From Comamonas thiooxydans (GTDB lineage: Bacteria; Pseudomonadota; Gammaproteobacteria; Burkholderiales; Burkholderiaceae_C), in contig NZ_BBVD01000012.1 in assembly GCF_000964545.1 (NCBI RefSeq), forward strand, positions 1-64,000: 64,000 nt of DNA, written 5' to 3'. The translations under genes and the position numbers were made by a program. Numbering within the stretch: the first letter of the stretch is position 1; every line of letters starts with the position of its first letter. Below, one piece after another: positions 54,975 to 62,817 of this stretch. The notes beneath the pieces were generated by a model. The model did not search any database. It saw only the letters and a list, made by a program, of their open reading frames with translations, and was not told the DNA's origin.

Positions 54975-56083
54975 GTCAACCGAGCCCAGACATGACGCTG
55001 CAGCCGTTTGAGGGCATAGCCGTCGGCGACAGCCTGCGCGTCACGGTTGCCTCCCGTGACGCGAGCACGCTGACGCTGCTCTGCGCCCACGATGCGCAGC
55101 CCCGGCAGCCATCCTCGCATCCAGCGGTTTCCATGCCATCAGGCCAGCCGCTTGACGTTGCCTCGCATCACGGCCTGACCCGGCTGCTGGCGGCTGTCAA
55201 GGAACTGCCGCCAGTTCGCGTGGGGGTCGTCCATCCCTGCGATGCCACCAGCCTGTCCGCCGCGCTTGACGCGCATCGGCTGGGGCTGATCGAGCCGGTC
55301 CTGATCGCTCCGCGCGCCAGGCTGGAGGCGGTTGCTCTTGCGCAGGGGGTCGAGCTGCAGGGCCTGCGCATCGAAGACGTGCCGCACAGTCATGCAGCAG
55401 CCGAGCGTGGAGCCAGACTTGCCGCCAGCGGCGAAGTCGAGGCACTGATGAAAGGCAGTCTGCACACCGACGAGCTGATGGCGGCTGTCGTTGCCGGTAT
55501 TGCCGGGTTGCGCACCAAGAGGCGTGTAAGCCATTGCTTTGTGTTGCAGACGGCCAGCTACCCACGCCCCTTCATCGTCACCGACGCGGCCATCAACCTG
55601 GCCCCCGATTTGTTGCAGAAGGCCGATATCGCGCGCAATGCCATCGAGCTGGCACAGGTTCTGGGTGTGGCAAGGCCCAAGCTCGCCATCCTCGCCGCCG
55701 TCGAGACGGTCAACCCCAACATGCCTGCGACACTGGATGCTGCTGCATTGTGCAAGATGGCCGACCGGGGCCAGATCACCGGGGGCGTGCTGGACGGACC
55801 GCTGGCTTTCGACAATGCAGTCTCCATCGAGGCCGCGCGTACCAAGGGCATCACCTCTCCAGTGGCAGGTCAGGCCGACATCCTGCTGGTGCCCGATCTG
55901 GAAAGCGGCAATATGCTGGCCAAGCAGCTCATGTACCTGGGTGGCGCTGCCAGCGCAGGCATCGTGCTTGGCGCCAAGGTGCCCATCGTGCTGACCAGCC
56001 GCGCGGACTCGCGCGAATCCCGCATTGCATCCTGTGCGATTGCGCTGCTGCTCGCACATCACTACCGGCAGACGCCGCCCTGA
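54971..56083 (+). CDS. pta: Phosphate acetyl/butyryltransferase (MaoC domain lost)
   Basis: Exchanges CoA-bound acyl groups for phosphate, giving acyl phosphate for the following kinase. The 370-residue product has the PTA_PTB domain from about residue 60 (LTRLLAAVKELPPVRVGVVHPCDATSL, MKGSLHTDELMAAVVAG, HCFVLQTASYPRPFIVTDAAINLAPDL, ADILLVPDLESGNMLAKQLMYLGGA). Relatives in such clusters are bifunctional with an N-terminal MaoC hydratase. Here only FEGIAVGDSLRVTVASRDAS, resembling the first strand of that domain, remains in about 50 N-terminal residues. It overlaps the DUF3141 gene by four bases. Acetyl versus longer acyl preference is unknown. Confidence 0.88.
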   Translation: MSQPSPDMTLQPFEGIAVGDSLRVTVASRDASTLTLLCAHDAQPRQPSSHPAVSMPSGQPLDVASHHGLTRLLAAVKELPPVRVGVVHPCDATSLSAALDAHRLGLIEPVLIAPRARLEAVALAQGVELQGLRIEDVPHSHAAAERGARLAASGEVEALMKGSLHTDELMAAVVAGIAGLRTKRRVSHCFVLQTASYPRPFIVTDAAINLAPDLLQKADIARNAIELAQVLGVARPKLAILAAVETVNPNMPATLDAAALCKMADRGQITGGVLDGPLAFDNAVSIEAARTKGITSPVAGQADILLVPDLESGNMLAKQLMYLGGAASAGIVLGAKVPIVLTSRADSRESRIASCAIALLLAHHYRQTPP

Positions 56084-56154
56084 AATACATGGCCGATGGC
56101 ACCGGACTGGCAAGTGCAGCAGTCTCGGTCACGTCGGCAGACAAAGGCCCTGGC

Positions 56155-57351
56155 ATGAGCAATTCCGTCATCATCGTTTTGAACTGCGGCTCGTCGAGCA
56201 TCAAGTTCGCCGTATTCGAGGCAGCAAGTCCCCTGCCGCGCAAGCCTCTTTGGAACGGCAAGGTACAGGGCATTGGCGGGCCCGCTCCCGACTTCGGAGA
56301 AACCGGCGTCAAGCCCTTTGCCATCGAACTGGGCGCAGAGCATCCGTATCGCGATGCGCTGCGCATCATCCGCGAGCGCATCACGGCCCGGCTCGAGGAC
56401 CGGCCCGTGGCGGCGATCGCCCATCGGGTGGTGCATGGCGGCAGCAAGTATTTCGAGTCCACCCGCATCGATGCAGGCGTGCTGCGAGACTTGCGCAGCT
56501 ATGTGCCGCTGGCACCGCTGCATCAGCCGTTTGCGCTGGAGGCCATCGAGATCCTGTTGCGCGAGCGGCCCGACATCGTGCAGATTGCCTGCTTTGATAC
56601 CGGCTTTCATCACAGCTTGCCCAAGGTGGAGCAGATCCTGCCACTACCCTACGAATGGTGGCAGCGCGGCGTTCGCCGCTATGGCTTTCACGGACTCTCG
56701 TATGCCTATATGGCGACCGCGCTGGCCGAGCGTCATGGCGACAGGGCCAGGGGCCGCACCATCGTCGCCCATCTGGGCAGCGGCGCCAGTCTGTGCGGCA
56801 TGCAGCAGCTGCAAAGCGTGGCGACCACCATGGGCTTCTCGGCCCTGGATGGATTGATGATGGGCACCCGCACCGGGGCGTTGGACCCGGGGGCCGTGCT
56901 CTATCTGATGGAGATCGAGAAGCTGACGCTTCAGGAGGTCGGGCGTCTGCTCTATCACGACTCGGGGCTGCTGGGCGTGTCGGGCATCTCGTCCGAGCCG
57001 CGCGTGATCCTGCGCCATGTCCGGGATTCAGGTGAGGCTGGCGAGCGGGCGCGCATGGCGCTGGACCTCTTTGTACGCCGCATCGTGCGCGAGATCGGTT
57101 CTCTGGTCGCTGCGCTGGGCGGGCTGGACATGCTGGTGTTCACGGCGGGCATTGGCGAGCACAGCGAGGAGATTCGAGCCCGCGTCTGCGCCGATCTGGC
57201 ATGGCTGGGCCTGGAGCTGGATGAGCAGGCCAATGCAGCCCATGCACCGCTCATTTCATCTGCAGACAGCCGGGTACTGGTGGGAGTTGAGCCCACGAAT
57301 GAGGAGTGGGTGGCCGCCCGCGATACGGTGCGAATTCTCGCGGATTCATAG
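56155..57351 (+). CDS. ackA: Acetate/propionate kinase
   Basis: Transfers phosphate between acetyl (or propionyl) phosphate and ADP. The 398-residue product has VLNCGSSSIKFAVFE at the N terminus, HRVVHGGSKYFES, the catalytic FDTGFHHSLP and RRYGFHGLSY, AHLGSGASLCGM and the nucleotide-binding FTAGIGEHSEEIRARV. ATG 56155 has AAAGG upstream; in-frame ATG 56089 is an alternative. With pta it can make ATP from acyl-CoA or regulate the acetyl phosphate level. Last gene of the phaC cluster; 281 bases with nothing recognisable follow. Confidence 0.95.
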   Translation: MSNSVIIVLNCGSSSIKFAVFEAASPLPRKPLWNGKVQGIGGPAPDFGETGVKPFAIELGAEHPYRDALRIIRERITARLEDRPVAAIAHRVVHGGSKYFESTRIDAGVLRDLRSYVPLAPLHQPFALEAIEILLRERPDIVQIACFDTGFHHSLPKVEQILPLPYEWWQRGVRRYGFHGLSYAYMATALAERHGDRARGRTIVAHLGSGASLCGMQQLQSVATTMGFSALDGLMMGTRTGALDPGAVLYLMEIEKLTLQEVGRLLYHDSGLLGVSGISSEPRVILRHVRDSGEAGERARMALDLFVRRIVREIGSLVAALGGLDMLVFTAGIGEHSEEIRARVCADLAWLGLELDEQANAAHAPLISSADSRVLVGVEPTNEEWVAARDTVRILADS

Positions 57352-57632
57352 TCTTTTTGACGTGCATCGAGTGGCGGCAGGGCTTGAAGGCGCCATGCCG
57401 ATATTCATGGCGGCACAGAGCTGAGGCCGGACGGTTGTGCGCCGGCTTCGCTCTCTTGCGCCGGACACTGCCTGGCCGCATCGATGCTCGCCTGGATGGC
57501 AGCGCGTGCCTGAAGGCTGTTCTTCCAGCAACTGGAGCCGGTGAGGGCCGAGGCCTTGAGGTTGGAAGGAAAAAACTTTCAGCAGAAACCGGCAATACGC
57601 CCTTCATGGTTGCCGCGGCGCCCGGCCAGAAC

Positions 57633-58760
57633 TCAGGCCATGCTCGACAAGGTTTTTCTGAACCGCATCAGCGACAGCCAGAACAGCACTGCGCCGATTC
57701 CCGCCAGCCACACAAAGGGCTTCCACACGGTTTCGATGCCGGCGCCGCGATACAGAATCGCCTGACCCAGCTCCACAAAGTGCGTGGTGGGAGCGAAAAG
57801 CATCACATCCTGCACCAGCTGGGGCATGGATTCGCGGGGAGTCATGCCACCAGACAGCAATTGCAGCGGCAGCAGCGTCAACACCATCAGCAGGCCGAAC
57901 TGCGGCATGCTGCGCGCCACTGTGGCCAGAAAGATGCCCATGGCCGTAGTTGCGAACAGGCACAGGGCCGATCCTGCCATGAACAGCAGCAGACTGCCTT
58001 CGATGGGCACCTTGAGCGCGCCGCGCACGACCAGATTGAGCGAGACACCTGCCGCCAGCAGCACCACGGCGCCCATGGACCAGACCTTGGCCAGCATGAT
58101 CTCGGTAGGCGTCACGGGCATGACCAGCAGATGCTCGATGGTGCCATGCTCGCGCTCGCGGATCAGCGCCGCGCCCGTGAGGATGATGGAGAGCATGGTG
58201 ACGTTGTTGATGATCTGCATCAGTCCGCCGAACCATATCTTGTTCAGTCCGGGGTTGAAGCGGGCGCGCAGCTCCAGGTCCACGGGCAGTGCGCTGGCTC
58301 CCCGGTGGCGCTGCACGAACTCGTTGACTTCGGCCAGCACGATCTGCTGCACGTATCCGCTGCCGGAGAACGCCTGGCTCATGCGCGTGGCATCCACGTT
58401 CAGCTGCAGCTCGGCCTTTCTGCCGGCCAGCACATCGCGCTGGAAGTTGGGAGGAATGGTCAGCGAGAAGGTGAAGTCGCCAGCATCCAGCCCGGGATCC
58501 ACATGGCTGAAATCCACCATCTGCGGCGGCATGAACTGAGGCGGGTAGAACGCCGAGCTGATGCGTGCGGACAGCGGTGACTGGTCTTCGTCGACGATGG
58601 CAATCGGCGCCTTGTGCAGCGTATCGGGCATGGCCGTGGCCGCGGTGTACACCGAGGCCGTGAAGGTGTAGACGATGAGCACCAGCATCACCGGGTCGCG
58701 CCACAGGCTCCACAGTTCCTTGACGCCCAGGCGCCAGATATTCTTGAGGCTATGCAACAT
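57633..58760 (-). CDS. ABC transporter permease, YhhJ type
   Basis: A 375-residue inner-membrane permease of the ABC-2 type: one N-terminal membrane segment (about residues 22-42), a periplasmic domain of about 150 residues, and five C-terminal segments with HGTIEHLLVMPVTPTEIMLAKVWSMG and GGMTPRESMPQLVQDVMLFAPTTHFVELGQAILYRGAG. E. coli YhhJ has the same plan and lies next to RbbA, as here. ATG 58760 is chosen because upstream sequence belongs to the palindromic repeat. It probably forms a channel with the permease half of the upstream fusion protein. Confidence 0.88.
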   Translation of the reverse strand: MLHSLKNIWRLGVKELWSLWRDPVMLVLIVYTFTASVYTAATAMPDTLHKAPIAIVDEDQSPLSARISSAFYPPQFMPPQMVDFSHVDPGLDAGDFTFSLTIPPNFQRDVLAGRKAELQLNVDATRMSQAFSGSGYVQQIVLAEVNEFVQRHRGASALPVDLELRARFNPGLNKIWFGGLMQIINNVTMLSIILTGAALIREREHGTIEHLLVMPVTPTEIMLAKVWSMGAVVLLAAGVSLNLVVRGALKVPIEGSLLLFMAGSALCLFATTAMGIFLATVARSMPQFGLLMVLTLLPLQLLSGGMTPRESMPQLVQDVMLFAPTTHFVELGQAILYRGAGIETVWKPFVWLAGIGAVLFWLSLMRFRKTLSSMA

Positions 58761-58800
58761 CGTAAAAGTCCAAGGTGTGCCGTGAAGCAGAAGACGCTCT

Positions 58801-58912
58801 GAACAAGCGCAGGCCCAACGCAGGGACACCGAGCCAGGGCCGCCCCGCAGCGAAGGTGTCGTCCCCCTCCCGCGCAGCGAGAGAGGGGGAAGGCGCGCAG
58901 CGACTCAGGGGG
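58801..58912 (-). repeat. Dispersed palindromic repeat, copy 2
   Basis: Read on the minus strand it starts CCCCCTGAG seven bases after the stop of the upstream ABC gene, then has CGCTGCGCGCC, CCCCCTC...GAGGGGG, CTTCGCTGCGGGGC, GGCTCGGTGTCCCTGCG and GCGCTTGTTC. It matches the copy at 26986-27100 in order and orientation relative to the genes. Confidence 0.85.
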
Positions 58913-58919
58913 ATCTTCA

Positions 58920-61706
58920 TTACTTCTCCTGCTTGGGCAGAGCCCAGATGGCCACGCCCATGATCACGGGAATGGCGATCAGCAGCGGCAGCAAGGTAGG
59001 CGCCAGATCGTGCAGGCCCAGCGCCTTGTTGAAGACGCCACGGCTGATGGCGAACATATAGGTGGCCGGGTAGATCTCGCCAATCCAGCGACCGGCGCCT
59101 TCGAGCGATGACACCGGATCGGTCAGCCCCGAGAACTGTGTGGCCGGAATCAAGGTGCCCAGCATGGCAAAGAACATGGCGGCAATCTGGCTGCTGGTGA
59201 CGGCCGAGGCCAGCAGGCCCATGCCCGTGGCAATAACGCTGAAGAGCAGGGCCGCCAAGACGAGTAGTGAGAAGCTGCCGGTCATGGGCACGCCAAAGAC
59301 GAAGACCGCCATGGCACACATCAGAAAGAAGTTCAGCATGGCCAGCACCACATAAGGCAGCTGCTTGCCCAGCAGAAATTCGATGCGGGTCACGGGAGTG
59401 ACGTACAGATTCACGATGGAGCCCAGCTCTTTTTCGCGCACCACGGCCAGGGCTGTGAGCATGGCGGGCAGCATCATCAGCAGCAGCGGAATCACGGCCG
59501 GCACCATGGCTGGCAGGCTTTTCACATCGGGGTTGTAGCGAAAGCGGGTTTCCAGACTGACCTGGCTGGCCAGTTGCACGCCCAGTCGCTCGCGCGACTG
59601 CTGCACCAGCCACAGCTGGTGCATGGCCTGGACATAGCCTTTGACGGTCTCGCCGCGCTGGGGCATGGCACCGTCGAACCAGGCGCCAACGGCTACCTTC
59701 GAGCCGCGCAGCACATCACGGCCAAAACCGGGTGGAATCTCGATGGCCAGTGCCAGCTCGCCGCTCTTCATGCGCCGGTCCAGGTCCGCGTAGTCCTGGA
59801 TGGGAGGCATTTCAATGAAATAGCGCGAGCCTGCGAGATTGTTCACATAGTTCTGGCTGATGGTGCTCTGGTCGCGGTCGAGCACGGCAAACTTCAGGTC
59901 TTCGACGTCCATGCTGATGCCGAAGCCGATCACCACCATCAGCACCAGCGAACCCACCAGAGCCAGGGTGGCGCGCACGGGATCGCGCCGCAGCTCCAGC
60001 GACTCGCGCCACAGATAGCTCCACAAGCGTTGCAGGCTGAAGCCAGGGGCTTTGTGTGCTTCTGAAACAGGAGCTTGCTGCGCTTTGTTTGTATTGGTAT
60101 CAGATACTTTTGATGTTGAAGATAAGGCTGAGTAAGCGGTGGTAGCTTCTTTTTTGATATCAAGCACGGGCGCTGCCTCGCCCGAGGCCTCCACCAGATA
60201 GCCGATGAAGGCCTCCTCCAGGGTGGCCGCGCCGCGCTTGGCGGTCAGGGCTGCCGGCCTGTCGCTGTCCAGCACCTTGCCCGCATGCATCATGGACATG
60301 CGGTCGCAGCGCTCGGCTTCGTTCATGAAGTGCGTGGAGATGAAGATCGTCACCCGGTCGCGGCGCGAGAGCTCGATCAGCAGGCGCCAGAACTGATCGC
60401 GAGCCACGGGGTCCACGCCCGAAGTGGGCTCGTCGAGAATCAGCAGCTCCGGCTTGTGCACCATGGCCACGGCCAGAGACAGGCGCTGGCGCATGCCCAG
60501 CGGGATATTGCCGGGCAGCGTCTCGCGCACTTCGGTGAGGCCGAAGCGGGTGAGCATCTCCTCGACACGCGCGGGGATCTCGGCCGGATCCACGTGGAAG
60601 AGTTCGGCGTGCAGCACCAGGTTCTGCAGCACGGTCAGCTCGCCGTAGAGCGAGAAGGCCTGCGACATATAGCCCACGCGCCGGCGCGTGGCCACGTCAT
60701 GCGGATCGATCTTCTTGCCAAACAGCCAGGCATCGCCCTCGCTGGCGGGCAGCAGCCCGGTCAGCATCTTCATGGTGGTCGATTTGCCGCAGCCGTTGGA
60801 GCCCAGAAAGCCGAAGATCTCGCCGCGACGAATGCGGAAATTCACATGGTCCACGGCCACGAAATCGCCAAAGCGCATGGTGAGATCACGCGCCTCGATG
60901 GCGATGTCGTCATCGCTGGTCTGCAGCGGCGGGATCACCACGGCGGCATGGCCGCGCTTTTTTTCTTCGGGCAGCAGGGCGATGAAGGCGGCCTCCAGCG
61001 CCGGCATGCCGGTGCGCTCCAGCAACTCGGCGGGGGTGCCGGTGGCCAGAATCAGGCCGTCATCCATGGCAGCCAGCCAGTCGAAGCGCTGGGCCTCGTC
61101 CATATAGGCCGTGGCCACGATCACGCTCATCTGCGGGCGCTGGCCGCGAATGCGGTTGATCAGATCCCAGAACTGCGCGCGCGCCAGAGGGTCCACGCCG
61201 GTCGTGGGCTCGTCGAGAATCAGCAGGTCGGGGTCGTGGATGAGGGCGCAGCACAGCGCCAGCTTCTGCTTCATGCCGCCCGAGAGCTTGCCGGCAGGGC
61301 GGGAGAGGAATTTCTGCAGTCCGGTGCTCTGGGTCAGATCGTCGATGCGCGCCCGGCGCTCGGCCGCGTCATGACCGAAAAGGCGGCCGAAGAACTGCAG
61401 ATTCTCTTCCACCGATAGTGTGGGGTAGAGGTTCTTGCCCAGGCCCTGAGGCATGTAGGCAATGCGGGGGCAGACGGCATCGCGGTGCTTTTTGCTGCGC
61501 ATGTCGCCGCCAAGCACCTGTATCTCGCCGCCCTGCAGGGCGCGCGCGCCGGCAATCAAAGACAACAGGCTTGACTTGCCCACGCCGTCAGGGCCGATCA
61601 AGCCGACCATGATGCCTGCAGGAATCTCCAGGCTCAGTCCGCGCAGCGCCTGCGTCTTGCCGTAGGCGAGCGTCACATTGCGCAAAGTGGCTACATGCTG
61701 GGTCAT
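58920..61706 (-). CDS. Fused ABC transporter: two ATPase domains plus permease (RbbA/YhiH type)
   Basis: A 928-residue chain. NBD1 has GPDGVGKSSLL, LSGGMKQKLALCCAL and LLILDEPTTGVDP. NBD2 has GSNGCGKSTTMKMLTG, GMRQRLSLAVAM and LLILDEPTSGVDP. A linker (about residues 511-550, Ser/Thr/Lys-rich and AT-richer in DNA) leads to an ABC-2 permease domain with a large periplasmic loop and five C-terminal membrane segments. E. coli RbbA has the same architecture. ATG 61706 gives MTQHVATLRNV; in-frame codons up to 61775 lack family features. It acts with the HlyD protein, the YhhJ-like permease and the outer-membrane protein as an efflux pump; the substrate is unknown. Confidence 0.92.
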   Translation of the reverse strand: MTQHVATLRNVTLAYGKTQALRGLSLEIPAGIMVGLIGPDGVGKSSLLSLIAGARALQGGEIQVLGGDMRSKKHRDAVCPRIAYMPQGLGKNLYPTLSVEENLQFFGRLFGHDAAERRARIDDLTQSTGLQKFLSRPAGKLSGGMKQKLALCCALIHDPDLLILDEPTTGVDPLARAQFWDLINRIRGQRPQMSVIVATAYMDEAQRFDWLAAMDDGLILATGTPAELLERTGMPALEAAFIALLPEEKKRGHAAVVIPPLQTSDDDIAIEARDLTMRFGDFVAVDHVNFRIRRGEIFGFLGSNGCGKSTTMKMLTGLLPASEGDAWLFGKKIDPHDVATRRRVGYMSQAFSLYGELTVLQNLVLHAELFHVDPAEIPARVEEMLTRFGLTEVRETLPGNIPLGMRQRLSLAVAMVHKPELLILDEPTSGVDPVARDQFWRLLIELSRRDRVTIFISTHFMNEAERCDRMSMMHAGKVLDSDRPAALTAKRGAATLEEAFIGYLVEASGEAAPVLDIKKEATTAYSALSSTSKVSDTNTNKAQQAPVSEAHKAPGFSLQRLWSYLWRESLELRRDPVRATLALVGSLVLMVVIGFGISMDVEDLKFAVLDRDQSTISQNYVNNLAGSRYFIEMPPIQDYADLDRRMKSGELALAIEIPPGFGRDVLRGSKVAVGAWFDGAMPQRGETVKGYVQAMHQLWLVQQSRERLGVQLASQVSLETRFRYNPDVKSLPAMVPAVIPLLLMMLPAMLTALAVVREKELGSIVNLYVTPVTRIEFLLGKQLPYVVLAMLNFFLMCAMAVFVFGVPMTGSFSLLVLAALLFSVIATGMGLLASAVTSSQIAAMFFAMLGTLIPATQFSGLTDPVSSLEGAGRWIGEIYPATYMFAISRGVFNKALGLHDLAPTLLPLLIAIPVIMGVAIWALPKQEK

Positions 61707-61726
61707 GGCAAATGGGGACGCAACGT

Positions 61727-62806
61727 TCAAGAGGCAGAAGCGTCGTCGGTGCGCAGTTCCAGCTTGGCCGGCCATTCGCGCTCTTTATCGAGCTTGATCC
61801 AGGCCACGCCGGGCAGGCCTGTCTTGACTTGAGTCAGGTGCTTTTGCAGCAGGTCCGGTGCAATACGTGCCTTGACGCGGAACATCAGCTTCTGTCTTTC
61901 GCTGGCCGTCTCCACAGTCTTGGGCGTGAATTGGGCGGTGCTGGCGACAAAGGACACCTGAGCCGGAATCACATACTGCGGAGCCGCATCCAGCACGATG
62001 CGCACCTCGGTGCCAAGGGCCACTCGGCCTGCCACGGTCTCGGGCAGGAAGAAGCTGATGTAGACGTCCGAGACATCCACCATGTTCAGCACCTTGCCGC
62101 CTGCGCCGATCACCTCGCCGGGCTGGGCCAGCCGGTATTGCACGCGGCCATCGCGCGGGGCGGTGAGTTCGCTGTCCTTCACATCGGCATCGATGCGCTG
62201 GACGGTGGCGGCAGCGGCCGTCACAGCCGATTCCGCACCTATGGTCTGGGCCTTGGCAGCGTCGATGGCCGCCTTGGCGGCCGTGGCCTGGGCCTGGGCG
62301 GCCTTGAGCGCGGCCTGGGCGCCACGCACGCGGGCCCGGTCGTCGTCCAGCTCCTGCTCCGATGAAGCACCTTCGCGTGCCAGGGTCTCGGAGCGCTTGA
62401 CGCGGCGCAGCGCTGCATCCAGTTCGGCCTCGCGCTGGGCCACGGTGGCCATGGTGGCCGCGTACTGGCTTTCGCGCAGCGCGATTTCGGCGCGAGCCGA
62501 GGTCACCGCATGAGAGGCGCGCTCACGACCGGCTATGGCTTCGCGCTGCTGAGCCTGCAGGCTTTCGATCTGCATGCGCGCCAGTGGCTGACCGGCTTTC
62601 ACGAACTCGCCTTCCTGCACCAGGATTTCAGCGATGCGGCCGGCGTATTTGGTGGCGACGTCGATTTCGGTGGCTTCGATGCGGCCGTTGCCGCTGACGA
62701 GGCCTTCGGATGCCTGTGCGCTGCGCCATTGCTGCCAGCCATAGGCGCCCAGGGCGGCAGCGGCAACGATGAGCGCGGCGATGGTCAATTTCTTGTTCAT
62801 GGACAT
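61727..62806 (-). CDS. HlyD family membrane fusion protein
   Basis: Periplasmic adaptor of an ABC-type efflux system, 359 residues from ATG 62806. It has one N-terminal membrane anchor (KLTIAALIVAAAALGAYGW), a lipoyl/barrel part (GRIEATEIDVATKYAGRIAEILVQEGEFVKAGQPLARM), a long Ala/Gln/Arg-rich coiled coil (residues about 80-205) and the second barrel half (LTAPRDGRVQYRLAQPGEVIGAGGKVLNMVDVSDV). A TTG at 62821 in frame overlaps the upstream stop and may be the true start. It corresponds to YhiI beside E. coli rbbA. Confidence 0.93.
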   Translation of the reverse strand: MSMNKKLTIAALIVAAAALGAYGWQQWRSAQASEGLVSGNGRIEATEIDVATKYAGRIAEILVQEGEFVKAGQPLARMQIESLQAQQREAIAGRERASHAVTSARAEIALRESQYAATMATVAQREAELDAALRRVKRSETLAREGASSEQELDDDRARVRGAQAALKAAQAQATAAKAAIDAAKAQTIGAESAVTAAAATVQRIDADVKDSELTAPRDGRVQYRLAQPGEVIGAGGKVLNMVDVSDVYISFFLPETVAGRVALGTEVRIVLDAAPQYVIPAQVSFVASTAQFTPKTVETASERQKLMFRVKARIAPDLLQKHLTQVKTGLPGVAWIKLDKEREWPAKLELRTDDASAS

Positions 62807-62817
62807 GGATTCGCTGG

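Noticed and set aside
60285..61418. Plus-strand open frame (377 codons) opposite the RbbA-type gene
   Set aside because: Antisense to two ATPase domains with intact Walker motifs; the His-rich product shows no family pattern.
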